Of a stretch of 64,000 nt of DNA, positions 36,089 to 44,608 are shown piece after piece (positions within the stretch are counted from its first letter, which is position 1; each line of letters begins with the position of its first letter). The notes under the pieces were generated by a model. That model was not told where the DNA came from. It made no database searches and worked only from the letters and a program-made list of their open reading frames with translations. Source of the DNA: Flavobacterium sp. KMS (GTDB lineage: Bacteria > Bacteroidota > Bacteroidia > Flavobacteriales > Flavobacteriaceae); NCBI RefSeq assembly GCF_000813005.1, contig NZ_JSYP01000019.1, positions 1 to 64,000 of the forward strand. Direction: 5' to 3'. The position numbers and the translations under genes are program-made.

Positions 36089-36544
36089 TTAAAAGTTTGA
36101 ATTATAATAGTTTTCTAGTATCGCTAAACTGTCCAAAAGTCCTGGATGGTATTGTACAATACTGTCATACATTTTTTTTCCTGTTGGACTGCGGCCAAGA
36201 CTATCTAAATACCTACGGAATTCTATAATTCTTTCAAATTCAGCTTTATTCCTAATTATTCCATTTAATGGGATGGTCTCTTTCTCTAAGGGAATTGAAT
36301 TGTTTGGTTTCATAATTGGAATTACAGTAATATTTTTAGTAGTATTATTTGAAAAACTAGTTACAATCAAATAGATGCTACAACTACCAGTACATATTAT
36401 AAAACTGAACAGAATTACAATCCAGTTTAATCGTGAAAAATGTGATGTCTTTTGCTCTAACCAATGTGCACACATATTTTGCATTCGTAGATTCATCTCA
36501 TCAAACTTTTGCCATAGGCTGTTCCTTTTATCAGAGAATTTCAT
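36089..36544 (-). CDS. Small membrane protein in the TraL position
   Basis: A 151-residue protein with one membrane helix (about 39-62) after a basic cytosolic head, and a periplasmic tail of about 85 residues. It sits between traK and traM, where traL lies in CTnDOT-type elements, and the topology agrees. Sequence similarity to TraL is not obvious to me, so the identity rests on place and topology. Confidence 0.6.
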   Translation of the reverse strand: MKFSDKRNSLWQKFDEMNLRMQNMCAHWLEQKTSHFSRLNWIVILFSFIICTGSCSIYLIVTSFSNNTTKNITVIPIMKPNNSIPLEKETIPLNGIIRNKAEFERIIEFRRYLDSLGRSPTGKKMYDSIVQYHPGLLDSLAILENYYNSNF

Positions 36545-36557
36545 AATCAGTAGTTTA

Positions 36558-37178
36558 TTATTTTCTGTTTTCAGTACTTAAATCCCGATTCTCAATCGTA
36601 TTCCAACGCTCGATCAAAAAGCCATGCGGGTTATTATCACTTCGCGATACATTACGAAGATTACCTTCAGTAATCAGACTTCGATAAGCAATGCTGGTAG
36701 TACGTATAATGTTTTGGGTAGCATAACATCGAAATTTATAGGGATATTTATTGATGTCTATTGTTATACTATCAACTTTTATCGTTTGACTGACATTGCC
36801 TGATATGATACCTGAGTAATAACCATTCTCTTTTAAATCATCATAGATTCGTTTTGCACTCTCGTCAGCCAGATAAAGCGCCTTGGTAACATTACTTTTG
36901 ATTACTTTATCATCGGGGTCAAGAGTAAAAAAGAATTGATGGAATGTCTTTACATGGTCCCGTGCTTCGATGGGTATGTTGTCTTTCCGGTCAGAAGCAT
37001 AAGCTTCCAATGCTTTGCCATTAGCCAATATGTAAACCTTATTTTGCATTTGTGACACTAGGCTGAAACTCTTGTAAAGCGAAAAACAACTAATTAAAAT
37101 ACAACCAATAATTACCAGCATCGTAAAACCTCGAACATGTCGAAAGGCAGTGTCAATATTTTTCATTTTACTAAACAT
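36558..37178 (-). CDS. traK: Conjugative transposon protein TraK (VirB8-like)
   Basis: A 206-residue protein with one membrane helix (about 18-38) and a periplasmic VirB8-like domain. NIDTAFRHVRGFT at the start, ALEAYASDRKDNIPIEARDHVKTFHQFFFTLDPD in the middle and RNVSRSDNNPHGFLIERW at the end are characteristic. The ATG at 37166 (MKNIDTAF) is an alternative start. Confidence 0.92.
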   Translation of the reverse strand: MFSKMKNIDTAFRHVRGFTMLVIIGCILISCFSLYKSFSLVSQMQNKVYILANGKALEAYASDRKDNIPIEARDHVKTFHQFFFTLDPDDKVIKSNVTKALYLADESAKRIYDDLKENGYYSGIISGNVSQTIKVDSITIDINKYPYKFRCYATQNIIRTTSIAYRSLITEGNLRNVSRSDNNPHGFLIERWNTIENRDLSTENRK

Positions 37179-37196
37179 GATACTTTTATTTAGAGA

Positions 37197-38393
37197 TTAG
37201 GAATTGCCTTTTAATTTATTCCCCATGTAGCTTTCCTTATCTTTAAAATAAGGAGATGTATTACCAGAACTTGACATACTTTGGGATATTCGTCCAGCGG
37301 CATTGCCCATTGCATCTGCTGCCATACCAGCTCCTTGGGAAACTGTACCAATCGCGGAACTAGTAGAGTTACTAAAGATGCTAGTTACTTTTTGTCCCAA
37401 TGCACCACCACCGCCTGCATGAACAATATAGTTAGCAATAGAGGGAACGGTAAAATAGCCCACAATCCCAATAATCATAAATACTAAATAAGCAGCATCG
37501 GTACTGCTAAAAAAAGTATCCCCCTCTTCATTGACTTGCCCAATATCGATTTTTATCATATTCTCTTGAATCTTACCTATAATACTGCCGAATATATTGG
37601 CGACAGGAAGCCATAAATAAATATTGATATAGCGCGCCAACCAAACTGTAAGAGTATGTTGGAAACCATCGAAAACTGATATTCCAAAAACCAACGGACC
37701 TAGAATAGACAGTACCACCAATTGAAACGTTCGTAGTGTATCGATGCAAAGCGAAGCAGCTTCAAATAATACCCGAAGTACTTCGCTCATCCATTCTTTA
37801 ACAGAATGTTTGAAATTATAAGAAGCTTTAGACATGGCAAATTTGACATCATTTCCAATACCACTAAGCATTCCTTCTTTAGTAGGATCCTCAGTAGGAT
37901 GAGTATATTTGTACCATTCTGCTCGATTGCCTTCTCCTGTTGAACCCACATACATTTTCCACGGATCAGTTCCCTTGAGTGCTTCTTCTTTTTCTTTGAG
38001 TAATCGTTCAATAGCTTTGTTTGATCCTTCCACCATTGCAGCAGTTGCCGTTACAGTAGGTTTCATCACTCCATTAATCATATACAATACCGAAGGGAAA
38101 ATCATTATACAAAATCCAATCACAAAAGGACGAAAGAGCGGATAAAAGTCTATAGGTTCTGCGCTGGCTATATGTCTCCAAACTCTAGAGGAGATATACC
38201 AAATAGCGGCAAAACCAGCAAGTCCTTGTCCTACTCCCTGTAGGTTATTGCATAAAGGCATCATCTCATCATACAACTTATCTAATACGCTATGCAGGCT
38301 GTTCATATCGTCTGCGATTCCCTGTGCCTGGCTAACAAAAGGCAACAAAAAACCTAGCGAAACAAATAATGCTCCCTTATTTATCTTTATCAT
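37197..38393 (-). CDS. traJ: Conjugative transposon protein TraJ (VirB6-like)
   Basis: A 398-residue polytopic inner-membrane protein with a signal-like N-terminus (about 1-23) and about six further membrane helices. The PVANIFGSIIGKIQENMI and MIIGIVGYFTVPSIANYIVHAGG segments fit TraJ. The Gly/Ser-rich tail (about 325-398) is probably cytosolic or periplasmic and flexible. Confidence 0.92.
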   Translation of the reverse strand: MIKINKGALFVSLGFLLPFVSQAQGIADDMNSLHSVLDKLYDEMMPLCNNLQGVGQGLAGFAAIWYISSRVWRHIASAEPIDFYPLFRPFVIGFCIMIFPSVLYMINGVMKPTVTATAAMVEGSNKAIERLLKEKEEALKGTDPWKMYVGSTGEGNRAEWYKYTHPTEDPTKEGMLSGIGNDVKFAMSKASYNFKHSVKEWMSEVLRVLFEAASLCIDTLRTFQLVVLSILGPLVFGISVFDGFQHTLTVWLARYINIYLWLPVANIFGSIIGKIQENMIKIDIGQVNEEGDTFFSSTDAAYLVFMIIGIVGYFTVPSIANYIVHAGGGGALGQKVTSIFSNSTSSAIGTVSQGAGMAADAMGNAAGRISQSMSSSGNTSPYFKDKESYMGNKLKGNS

Positions 38394-38409
38394 AACAATG
38401 AATATTTAG

Positions 38410-39039
38410 TTATTTATTATACATGCTGCGCATTGTATTTACATCATTACGCTCCTTAGCACGTTGCAAAGCCAGTACTAAAGTATTGTTATTGAAGTTT
38501 CTGAGAAACATAAGCTTGTCCTGCATATCTGCATATATTTTGTCAATGGATGCTAATCGTTCGTCATCTGACATTCGCATTTTGTTTGCTGTGACAACTG
38601 TATTAAGCTCGTCAAGATTTCTAAGACTCTGTTTAAATAAATTATCGTACACTCTTTCTAAGTAAGCAATTTCCTCAGCATTGAAATTTTCACTGTCTCT
38701 AAAGCGACCAAAGGCGGACTTATATTCTTTTACCAACTGCATCTGATAATTGACTATATCGCCAATACGCCTGTAATTTCTGACTGTGGGGCTGACTTGC
38801 ATAAGCGCATCAAGAAATGTTTCATGCAGACTGAAATTACCTTTGGATAAATCTTTAACTATATTGTAACCACCGCTGAGCATTTCATACCCCTTCTTCA
38901 TATCCTTAAGAATCTGCTTGAATTGGCTCAACTTTTCTATGTTTAAAATCAATTGCTGGATCTCCTGTTTTTGAGCTGCGATTTTGGAAGGGAGCAGTAA
39001 AACAATACATACAATTCCTATAATCAGTATTTTTTTCAT
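38410..39039 (-). CDS. TraI/VirB5-like exported protein, copy 3
   Basis: A 209-residue exported, mostly helical protein (signal peptide about 1-22). It contains the KMKKGYEMLSGGY-like core, GNFSLHETFLDALMQVSPTVRNY, an EIAYLERVYDNLF block and RMSDDERLASIDKIYADM. Such proteins in this position are often labelled conjugal transfer or TerB-family; a tellurite role is unsupported. It is the third of three related genes in a row between traG and traJ, overlapping the next by four bases. Confidence 0.75.
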   Translation of the reverse strand: MKKILIIGIVCIVLLLPSKIAAQKQEIQQLILNIEKLSQFKQILKDMKKGYEMLSGGYNIVKDLSKGNFSLHETFLDALMQVSPTVRNYRRIGDIVNYQMQLVKEYKSAFGRFRDSENFNAEEIAYLERVYDNLFKQSLRNLDELNTVVTANKMRMSDDERLASIDKIYADMQDKLMFLRNFNNNTLVLALQRAKERNDVNTMRSMYNK

Positions 39040-39665
39040 GGTGAAATAGTTTTAAAACCGCCTATTGAGCGGCTGGTTTTCACATCTTTCAATTCCATTG
39101 CCTTTGATATAGCCATCAGTTTAGTTTGATTACCGAAGCTTTCGCAAAAGGTATAGCTATCAAGCATGTTCTGGTAAACTATATCAATTCGTTTGATCCG
39201 CTCGTCATCTTTCAACTCTAATTTTCCTTCTAAAACAATTGTCAATAGTTCATCCATATTAGTATCACAATTTTCAATCAACCTCTCAAATACTCTTTTG
39301 ATATAATCAACTTCATCTCCGTGAAATAAATCATCCTGCTGGATTTGCTCGTACAAGCTTTTGTAACTTTTTATGATTTTTATCTGAAGTGCTATAATTT
39401 CAGTAACCCTTGCATACTTTTTTATCTTTGGGCTGACCTGCTTGAGTGAAGTGAGATAATCACGATGAAGATTAAATTCTCCACGTTTGAAATCGTTTAT
39501 AGTACTTAGTCCTTTTTGCGCTACCAAATAGCCTTTCTTAGCATATCCGATATACATTTGAAGGGCTGCGATTTGCTGTAGAAGCATCTTTTGTTGCTTT
39601 GCCTGTGCGTGAAGATTTCCATTTATGAATCCCACGAAGGCTAACAGTAAAAATATTTTTTTCAT
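39036..39665 (-). CDS. TraI/VirB5-like exported protein, copy 2
   Basis: A 209-residue paralogue of its neighbours, with signal peptide (about 1-20), YAKKGYLVAQKGLSTINDFKRGEFNLHRDYLTSLKQVSPKIKKY, EVDYIKRVFERL and ELKDDERIKRIDIVYQNM. It has the same order of helices as the other two copies. By analogy with VirB5 it may form part of a pilus or channel tip; this is inference from size, export and place. Confidence 0.72.
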   Translation of the reverse strand: MKKIFLLLAFVGFINGNLHAQAKQQKMLLQQIAALQMYIGYAKKGYLVAQKGLSTINDFKRGEFNLHRDYLTSLKQVSPKIKKYARVTEIIALQIKIIKSYKSLYEQIQQDDLFHGDEVDYIKRVFERLIENCDTNMDELLTIVLEGKLELKDDERIKRIDIVYQNMLDSYTFCESFGNQTKLMAISKAMELKDVKTSRSIGGFKTISP

Positions 39666-39679
39666 GGTTTTTTGATTTA

Positions 39680-40375
39680 TTACGGAATTCCGTAAAATTT
39701 CTTGAGCGATTTGACATCATGCTGTGTTTTGGCTCTTTGAAGACTGAGCATTATATTCTGTCTATTAAAGAGCGTCAGGTCATCATAATTGGCATCGATT
39801 TGATCAGCTGCAGCATTAATTATTTCTATTCTCTTGGCATCACTCATCTGGGTAGTAAAAGAATCAAGGACTAAAAATATTTGGTCTATATTTTTTAGAC
39901 TTTCATTCAATATCCCAGAATATACGCTGTGCATGTAATCCAATTCGCTTGCATTAAAATGAGCATCCCTTTGAAATAGGTTCCACGCCCTTTCATATTC
40001 ATCAACCAACCGAACCTGTTTTTTGCTAACATCTTTGATGCGTTGGTAATAGGTAATAATTGATTTGACTTTTGCTAATTCCTCATAATAATCCTTGTAA
40101 AGATCCTTTTGTTTTTGTGTCCAATCAGAAATCTCATCCAACTTCAATTTGGATAAAATATTCTCTATTTTTTTCTGGGCATTCTGTAACCAGATTGTTT
40201 TGTTCTGTAGTTTCTGTATTCTAAGATCTATAGCCTTAATTACCTTTTTCGCAACTGCTTTAACCATCTCTAAAATTGGTATTGCTGCAACCTTTTCTCC
40301 TGGATATGCAGGAACACTTACCAGTAAAAAGCACAACAGGCAAATTGTAATTTTCTTTTTTGCTTTCATAATCAA
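39680..40375 (-). CDS. TraI/VirB5-like exported protein, copy 1
   Basis: A 231-residue member of the same family, with signal peptide (about 1-25) and a longer coiled segment (about 30-110). It shares ELDYMHSVYSGILNESLKNIDQI, QMSDAKRIEIINAAADQID and LQRAKTQHDVKSLKKFYGI with its neighbours. Directly after traG (traG stop 40382 on the other side), so it holds the traI place of CTnDOT-type operons. Confidence 0.75.
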   Translation of the reverse strand: MIMKAKKKITICLLCFLLVSVPAYPGEKVAAIPILEMVKAVAKKVIKAIDLRIQKLQNKTIWLQNAQKKIENILSKLKLDEISDWTQKQKDLYKDYYEELAKVKSIITYYQRIKDVSKKQVRLVDEYERAWNLFQRDAHFNASELDYMHSVYSGILNESLKNIDQIFLVLDSFTTQMSDAKRIEIINAAADQIDANYDDLTLFNRQNIMLSLQRAKTQHDVKSLKKFYGIP

Positions 40376-40381
40376 TCTAAT

Positions 40382-42850
40382 TTAATTTCCATTTCTCAAA
40401 TCAATAGCAAGTGCAGCAATACCTTTTCTGATATCACCATCAAATTTCTTGGCATAAGCCTGCACTTTTACTTTTTCAGTTTCTTCGGTGGTATAGGCTA
40501 AATACTCTTCCAGAGATACCTCTGTGCGATATACTTTTGATTGCATTCCTCCGAGTGAGATAAACACTTCCTTATACTTTTTATCAGGGTCATTGGCTTT
40601 ATTTACCGAGAGTACGAGTGCTTTTTCTTTTTCAGTAAGTCCAAGCAGTTCTTGTATTTGCTCAAATTTGTTTTGGTATTTACTCTGATCCAATAGTATC
40701 TTACAATCACTGTTATTGATAATGGCTTGTTTGACTACTGGTGAGGAAATAATATCTTCTACTTCCTGAGTGACTACAATGGCTTCACCAAAAAACTTCC
40801 GTACTGTCTTAAATAAATACTTTATATATTCGGCCATACCTTCCTTGGCGATAGCTTTCCATGCTTCCTCAATAAGTATCATTTTTCGAATCCCTTTTAG
40901 TTTACGCATCTTACTAATGAACACTTCCATAATGATGATGGTTACCACAGGAAAGAGTATTGGATGGTCTTTGATATTATCGAGTTCAAAGACAATAAAT
41001 CGTTCTTTTAATAGATCCAGGTTTTCGGTGGCATTGAGCAAATAATCAAATTCACCTCCTTTATAGTAAGGACGAAGCACATACAGGAAATTGTTCACGT
41101 CGAAATCCTTTTCCTTCACCTTATCACCTTCCAATATGCCTACAAAATCCTTTTTTAGAAATTCGTAAAAGCTATCAAAACAAGGAAACAAATCAGAATT
41201 ACTTTCTAGCTTTTCATAGTACAATTGCAACGCATTGGACAGTGCTACATATTCACTTCGATTGAAAGTTTCATTGTCTTTCTTCCATAAAGCCAATAAC
41301 AATGTTTTTATACTTTCTTTTTTCTCGGTATCGAGCATATCGCCTTCACTGATATAAAATGGATTGAACCGAATTGGATTCTTTTCATCATAAGTAAAAT
41401 AATATCCGCCCACCATATCGCATAATCCTTTGTAACTGTGTCCTACATCAACCAGTACGACATGAGTCCCTTGTTCATAGTAACTTCTAACCATATGGTT
41501 AGTAAAAAAGGATTTTCCACTTCCTGATGGTCCTAGTATAAATTTGTTCCGATTGGTGCAGATTCCCATTTTCACAGGCTCATCACTAATATCCACATGA
41601 ATAGGCTTGCCCGTTAAACGGTCTCCTAATCTGATTCCAATCGGACTAAAAGAAGAGCGATAACCGGTTTCCATATTCAAAAAACAAGTAGCTTGTTCTG
41701 TAAACGTATCAAAGGTGTCGTTCATGGGAAAGTCTGCTGCATTTCCAGGAATACCTGCCCAAAATATTTGTGCCGCTCCCACTGTTTCTTGTTTAGCTGC
41801 TGCATCCATCTGTGCCAGAGCTGAAGAAACTTTATTCTTTAGGTCTTTGAGTTCTTCTTTGTTATCTGTCCAAATCATTACGTTAAAATGGGCTTTGACA
41901 GGTAAACGCTGCTGACTAATAGCTTCATTAAGAAAATCATTGGTCGCATCACGTGCAATAAGGTTCTCTCTGCTATAAGCTGATAAGGATTGTAACCGTA
42001 GTCTTTTGCTCTCTAATTTTTGCAGTGTCTTTTGGAAATCCTCTATGAAAATATATTGGTTGTAAATATGATTACACGATAACAATTGACCAAGAGTGGA
42101 AGCAAATCCGATACTGAACTTAGTTTTATCTGTCGAGTACCTATCATAATTAATTCGAGAACCACAAAGAGCTGGCAGATCAGCGGCATCACCTAAAGTA
42201 TAAATTTGACAATGCTTATCACCGACCTGCAAGCCCTCATCGAAAGCAATATCCTTAAAAATAAATGAGTTTGCTACATCAGAAAGGAAACAATACTTTT
42301 CTATAATCCCAATTTTTCTGCTGTGGCTTCGTAGATCGTCATTACCCAGACGAGTTAGTTTGACAAAACCACTGTCTTCCAATATGCGTTTAAATTGTCC
42401 GGTGCTATCGATAAATTCCTGACGTAATTGTGATTTTAATGTTTCTACTGGAACGATAGAGGTTCTTAGTAAATTAGAAAATAAAGAACTGGATGTTTTC
42501 CTTCCTGCTGGTTTCTTGGTCAGGAAAATATAACACGAATGATCCAGAAATGGACGCTCATTAAAAAAACGATCACTGCTTCGGGTCAGGAAACTAGAAT
42601 CTTCACTTGTGAAATCCGGCTCAAACTTACTGTCTATAAACCAATCCTGTTTGTGGAACACACTAAACTTGGGAAGCAACTTTATGGCTTTGAGCCATGC
42701 CTGATGGAATGCCTCATATTCCTGATCCGACAACGTAAATATCTCAGGTAATTCTGCTTTGAATACGACTGTCACATCTCCTTGTTTAGAAAGAATGCAA
42801 TCGTGTTCTACATCCATAATCGGTAAAATATCATCTATCATCTTTTCCAT
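40382..42850 (-). CDS. traG: Conjugation ATPase TraG (VirB4-like)
   Basis: An 822-residue ATPase that powers the type IV secretion channel from the cytosolic face. Walker A is GPSGSGKSF (about 438-446) and Walker B is MILIEEAWKA (about 660-670), both intact. The N-terminal CagE/TrbE-like domain (about 1-400) is complete. Family length is normal. It marks the element as a Bacteroidota-type conjugative transposon. Confidence 0.95.
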   Translation of the reverse strand: MEKMIDDILPIMDVEHDCILSKQGDVTVVFKAELPEIFTLSDQEYEAFHQAWLKAIKLLPKFSVFHKQDWFIDSKFEPDFTSEDSSFLTRSSDRFFNERPFLDHSCYIFLTKKPAGRKTSSSLFSNLLRTSIVPVETLKSQLRQEFIDSTGQFKRILEDSGFVKLTRLGNDDLRSHSRKIGIIEKYCFLSDVANSFIFKDIAFDEGLQVGDKHCQIYTLGDAADLPALCGSRINYDRYSTDKTKFSIGFASTLGQLLSCNHIYNQYIFIEDFQKTLQKLESKRLRLQSLSAYSRENLIARDATNDFLNEAISQQRLPVKAHFNVMIWTDNKEELKDLKNKVSSALAQMDAAAKQETVGAAQIFWAGIPGNAADFPMNDTFDTFTEQATCFLNMETGYRSSFSPIGIRLGDRLTGKPIHVDISDEPVKMGICTNRNKFILGPSGSGKSFFTNHMVRSYYEQGTHVVLVDVGHSYKGLCDMVGGYYFTYDEKNPIRFNPFYISEGDMLDTEKKESIKTLLLALWKKDNETFNRSEYVALSNALQLYYEKLESNSDLFPCFDSFYEFLKKDFVGILEGDKVKEKDFDVNNFLYVLRPYYKGGEFDYLLNATENLDLLKERFIVFELDNIKDHPILFPVVTIIIMEVFISKMRKLKGIRKMILIEEAWKAIAKEGMAEYIKYLFKTVRKFFGEAIVVTQEVEDIISSPVVKQAIINNSDCKILLDQSKYQNKFEQIQELLGLTEKEKALVLSVNKANDPDKKYKEVFISLGGMQSKVYRTEVSLEEYLAYTTEETEKVKVQAYAKKFDGDIRKGIAALAIDLRNGN

Positions 42851-42893
42851 CTTCTTCTTTTTTACCTACCAGTCCTTTACTTTGAAATAAATC

Positions 42894-43211
42894 TCATTTT
42901 CGCATCATAAATATCTTTCTACTCTGAGATTTTACAGCTTTAGGAATCTGTCGTTTCGCTAAGGCTTTCATCATTCCATGTTCTCCGTATTTATGGCTCA
43001 TCTTATATATTTTCAAAACCCATAATGTTCCCGAAATACCAATTATTCCTACACAAATAAAGGATGGCAAACCTGCTATGTACAATATGGCAAACAGTAT
43101 CATCAAAGCAATGACTCCCCCACCCAGATACCAGATGTATTGCGCTTTTAACCCCTTAAATTCTATACTTTGGTTAATTCCCTTGTTTATTTTATAGACA
43201 CTATTTGACAT
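42894..43211 (-). CDS. traF: Conjugative transposon protein TraF (DUF4133)
   Basis: A 105-residue membrane protein with two helices (about 28-50 and 52-70), of the DUF4133/VirB3-like family. The N-terminal SVYKINKGINQSIEFKGLKAQYIWYLGGG is characteristic. It sits directly between traE and traG as expected. Confidence 0.92.
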   Translation of the reverse strand: MSNSVYKINKGINQSIEFKGLKAQYIWYLGGGVIALMILFAILYIAGLPSFICVGIIGISGTLWVLKIYKMSHKYGEHGMMKALAKRQIPKAVKSQSRKIFMMRK

Positions 43212-43223
43212 GATGCAATACGA

Positions 43224-43568
43224 TTAAATTCCAAAGAAAGATTTGATTACCGTTGCTACTACTACCAGAAACACGCAGCTTCCAAACCATGCGGCTGCCA
43301 CTTTACCAGTATCAGGATCTCCTGCATTCCACTTTTGATACACCTTCACCGCTCCTATAAGCCCTAATATTGCTCCAACGGCGTACATGAGTTCAGTTCC
43401 TGCATCAAAATAACTTCGTACTTGTTGGTTGGCTTCATTGATTCCTGCAAGTCCATCCTGGGCGTAAACTTCATAGCTAATTACCATAAAGATTTGTACT
43501 AGAAGCGTACAGAAAACAGATGGTTTTTGCCCAATAAACTTTCTCAAATTCCAGTTCCATTTTTTCAT
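43224..43568 (-). CDS. traE: Conjugative transposon protein TraE (DUF4134, VirB2-like)
   Basis: A 114-residue small membrane protein with a signal sequence (about 15-37) and two helices. GLAGINEANQQVRSYFDAGTELMYAVGAILGLIGAVKVYQKWNAGDPDTGK is a DUF4134 hallmark. It is the pilin-like member of the secretion system. Confidence 0.92.
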   Translation of the reverse strand: MKKWNWNLRKFIGQKPSVFCTLLVQIFMVISYEVYAQDGLAGINEANQQVRSYFDAGTELMYAVGAILGLIGAVKVYQKWNAGDPDTGKVAAAWFGSCVFLVVVATVIKSFFGI

Positions 43569-43705
43569 CTCTCATTATTTTTGAAGTTTAAAAATTCTGA
43601 TAAAACGGAGGAGATTGCCGTTGTCACAACTCCACTTTCATGTCACATAAGCCATACCGCACCGGGACGGACAAGGGTATTTCCTCCGCTATGTTGTTTA
43701 ATTTT

Positions 43706-44185
43706 TCAATTCCATAACTCTTCAACTTCTGCCTGAGTAATAGCCATAGCATCTAGTGTTTGGCATTCTGTTACAATAAATTCACTCACAGAAGAGCGAA
43801 ACGCAGAATCTTTTACAGCAGGATATTGCTTAAAAAATAATTGGATGTAGTCCAATACTTCTTGTTTGGCTAGTTTTCTTTTTCTAGCATCTGTGATAAA
43901 GTTTTTTAACTGTTCTACAAGAGTATCAACGATCTGAAACGTAGCGTCAAATTCACCAAATGAAGATTGGTCTAAATTTCTTTCAGGTGGATCCTGATAA
44001 TTTAATTCCGATTGGAAGTCTCCGTAATTTGGATCTCCTAATCTGCGGAATTGAAGTTTCCGCTTTCCAGATATCATTTCTTTGAGGTCATCAAAATAAA
44101 ATCGAAATCCAACAAATAAATACCAACTTACCAATAGCAGCATAACTACAACTATGTAATTACCCCATGAAATGTTTGTAAACAT
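43706..44185 (-). CDS. Conserved membrane protein upstream of traE
   Basis: A 159-residue protein with one N-terminal membrane helix (about 8-29, MFTNISWGNYIVVVMLLLVSWYLFVGF) and a cytosolic helical region. It is the promoter-proximal gene of the tra run. Relatives with the same WYLFVGFRFYFDDLKEMISGKRKLQFRRLGD start lie before traE in other flavobacterial elements. Function unknown. Confidence 0.7.
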   Translation of the reverse strand: MFTNISWGNYIVVVMLLLVSWYLFVGFRFYFDDLKEMISGKRKLQFRRLGDPNYGDFQSELNYQDPPERNLDQSSFGEFDATFQIVDTLVEQLKNFITDARKRKLAKQEVLDYIQLFFKQYPAVKDSAFRSSVSEFIVTECQTLDAMAITQAEVEELWN

Positions 44186-44608
44186 ACCTTCTTCATTTTA
44201 TCGTTCTACATTAGTTTCTCACAATCCCAGTAGATGGAATAATTCCAAATCTGGGACTTCATCATTACAGGGCAAAGAAACAATAGACAACCAACTGCTA
44301 CAAGTCCAGCTTTTTGTCGTACCCCCGTTGTACCCCGCTGTACCCTCAGTAAAATCAAGAAAAAAAATGTAGAAAAATGTAGAAAAAAATAAAATAGCTC
44401 TATAAGAGGACGCTGAAAGTAATCTCTTTTAGATAAAGACGCATTTAAAGGAGAAATAAAAAATATCCTTTAGTAGCTCGGCAATATAGCAAAACTATGT
44501 ATTTATTTCTTGTAGAGATTCTTAGTCCCTTCTTAATACTTAATTATTTAAAGAATTGATATTTAAAATGTATTCTTTATATTTGAGAGTAATTCCTTAA
44601 AACAAAAC
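44186..44608. other. Gene-free right border of the tra block
   Basis: It contains the GTACCC repeat cluster (44319-44345), a short ATGTAGAAAA direct repeat (about 44368-44388) and an AT-rich stretch up to the next gene. The tra promoter probably lies near 44190-44300, but no clear box was found. No gene is seen. Confidence 0.5.
44319..44345. repeat. Three GTACCC units at 10-11 base spacing
   Basis: GTACCC begins at 44319, 44330 and 44340. The same hexamer at 11-base spacing is found next to the integrase at 29489-29505. The shared words at both ends of the tra module suggest a recombinase or regulator site, or part of the element ends. Confidence 0.55.

Noticed and set aside
38410..40375. 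A TerB-type tellurite resistance label for the three paralogues
   Set aside because: Export signals and position between traG and traJ fit a transfer-system component. Nothing in the sequence supports tellurite resistance.
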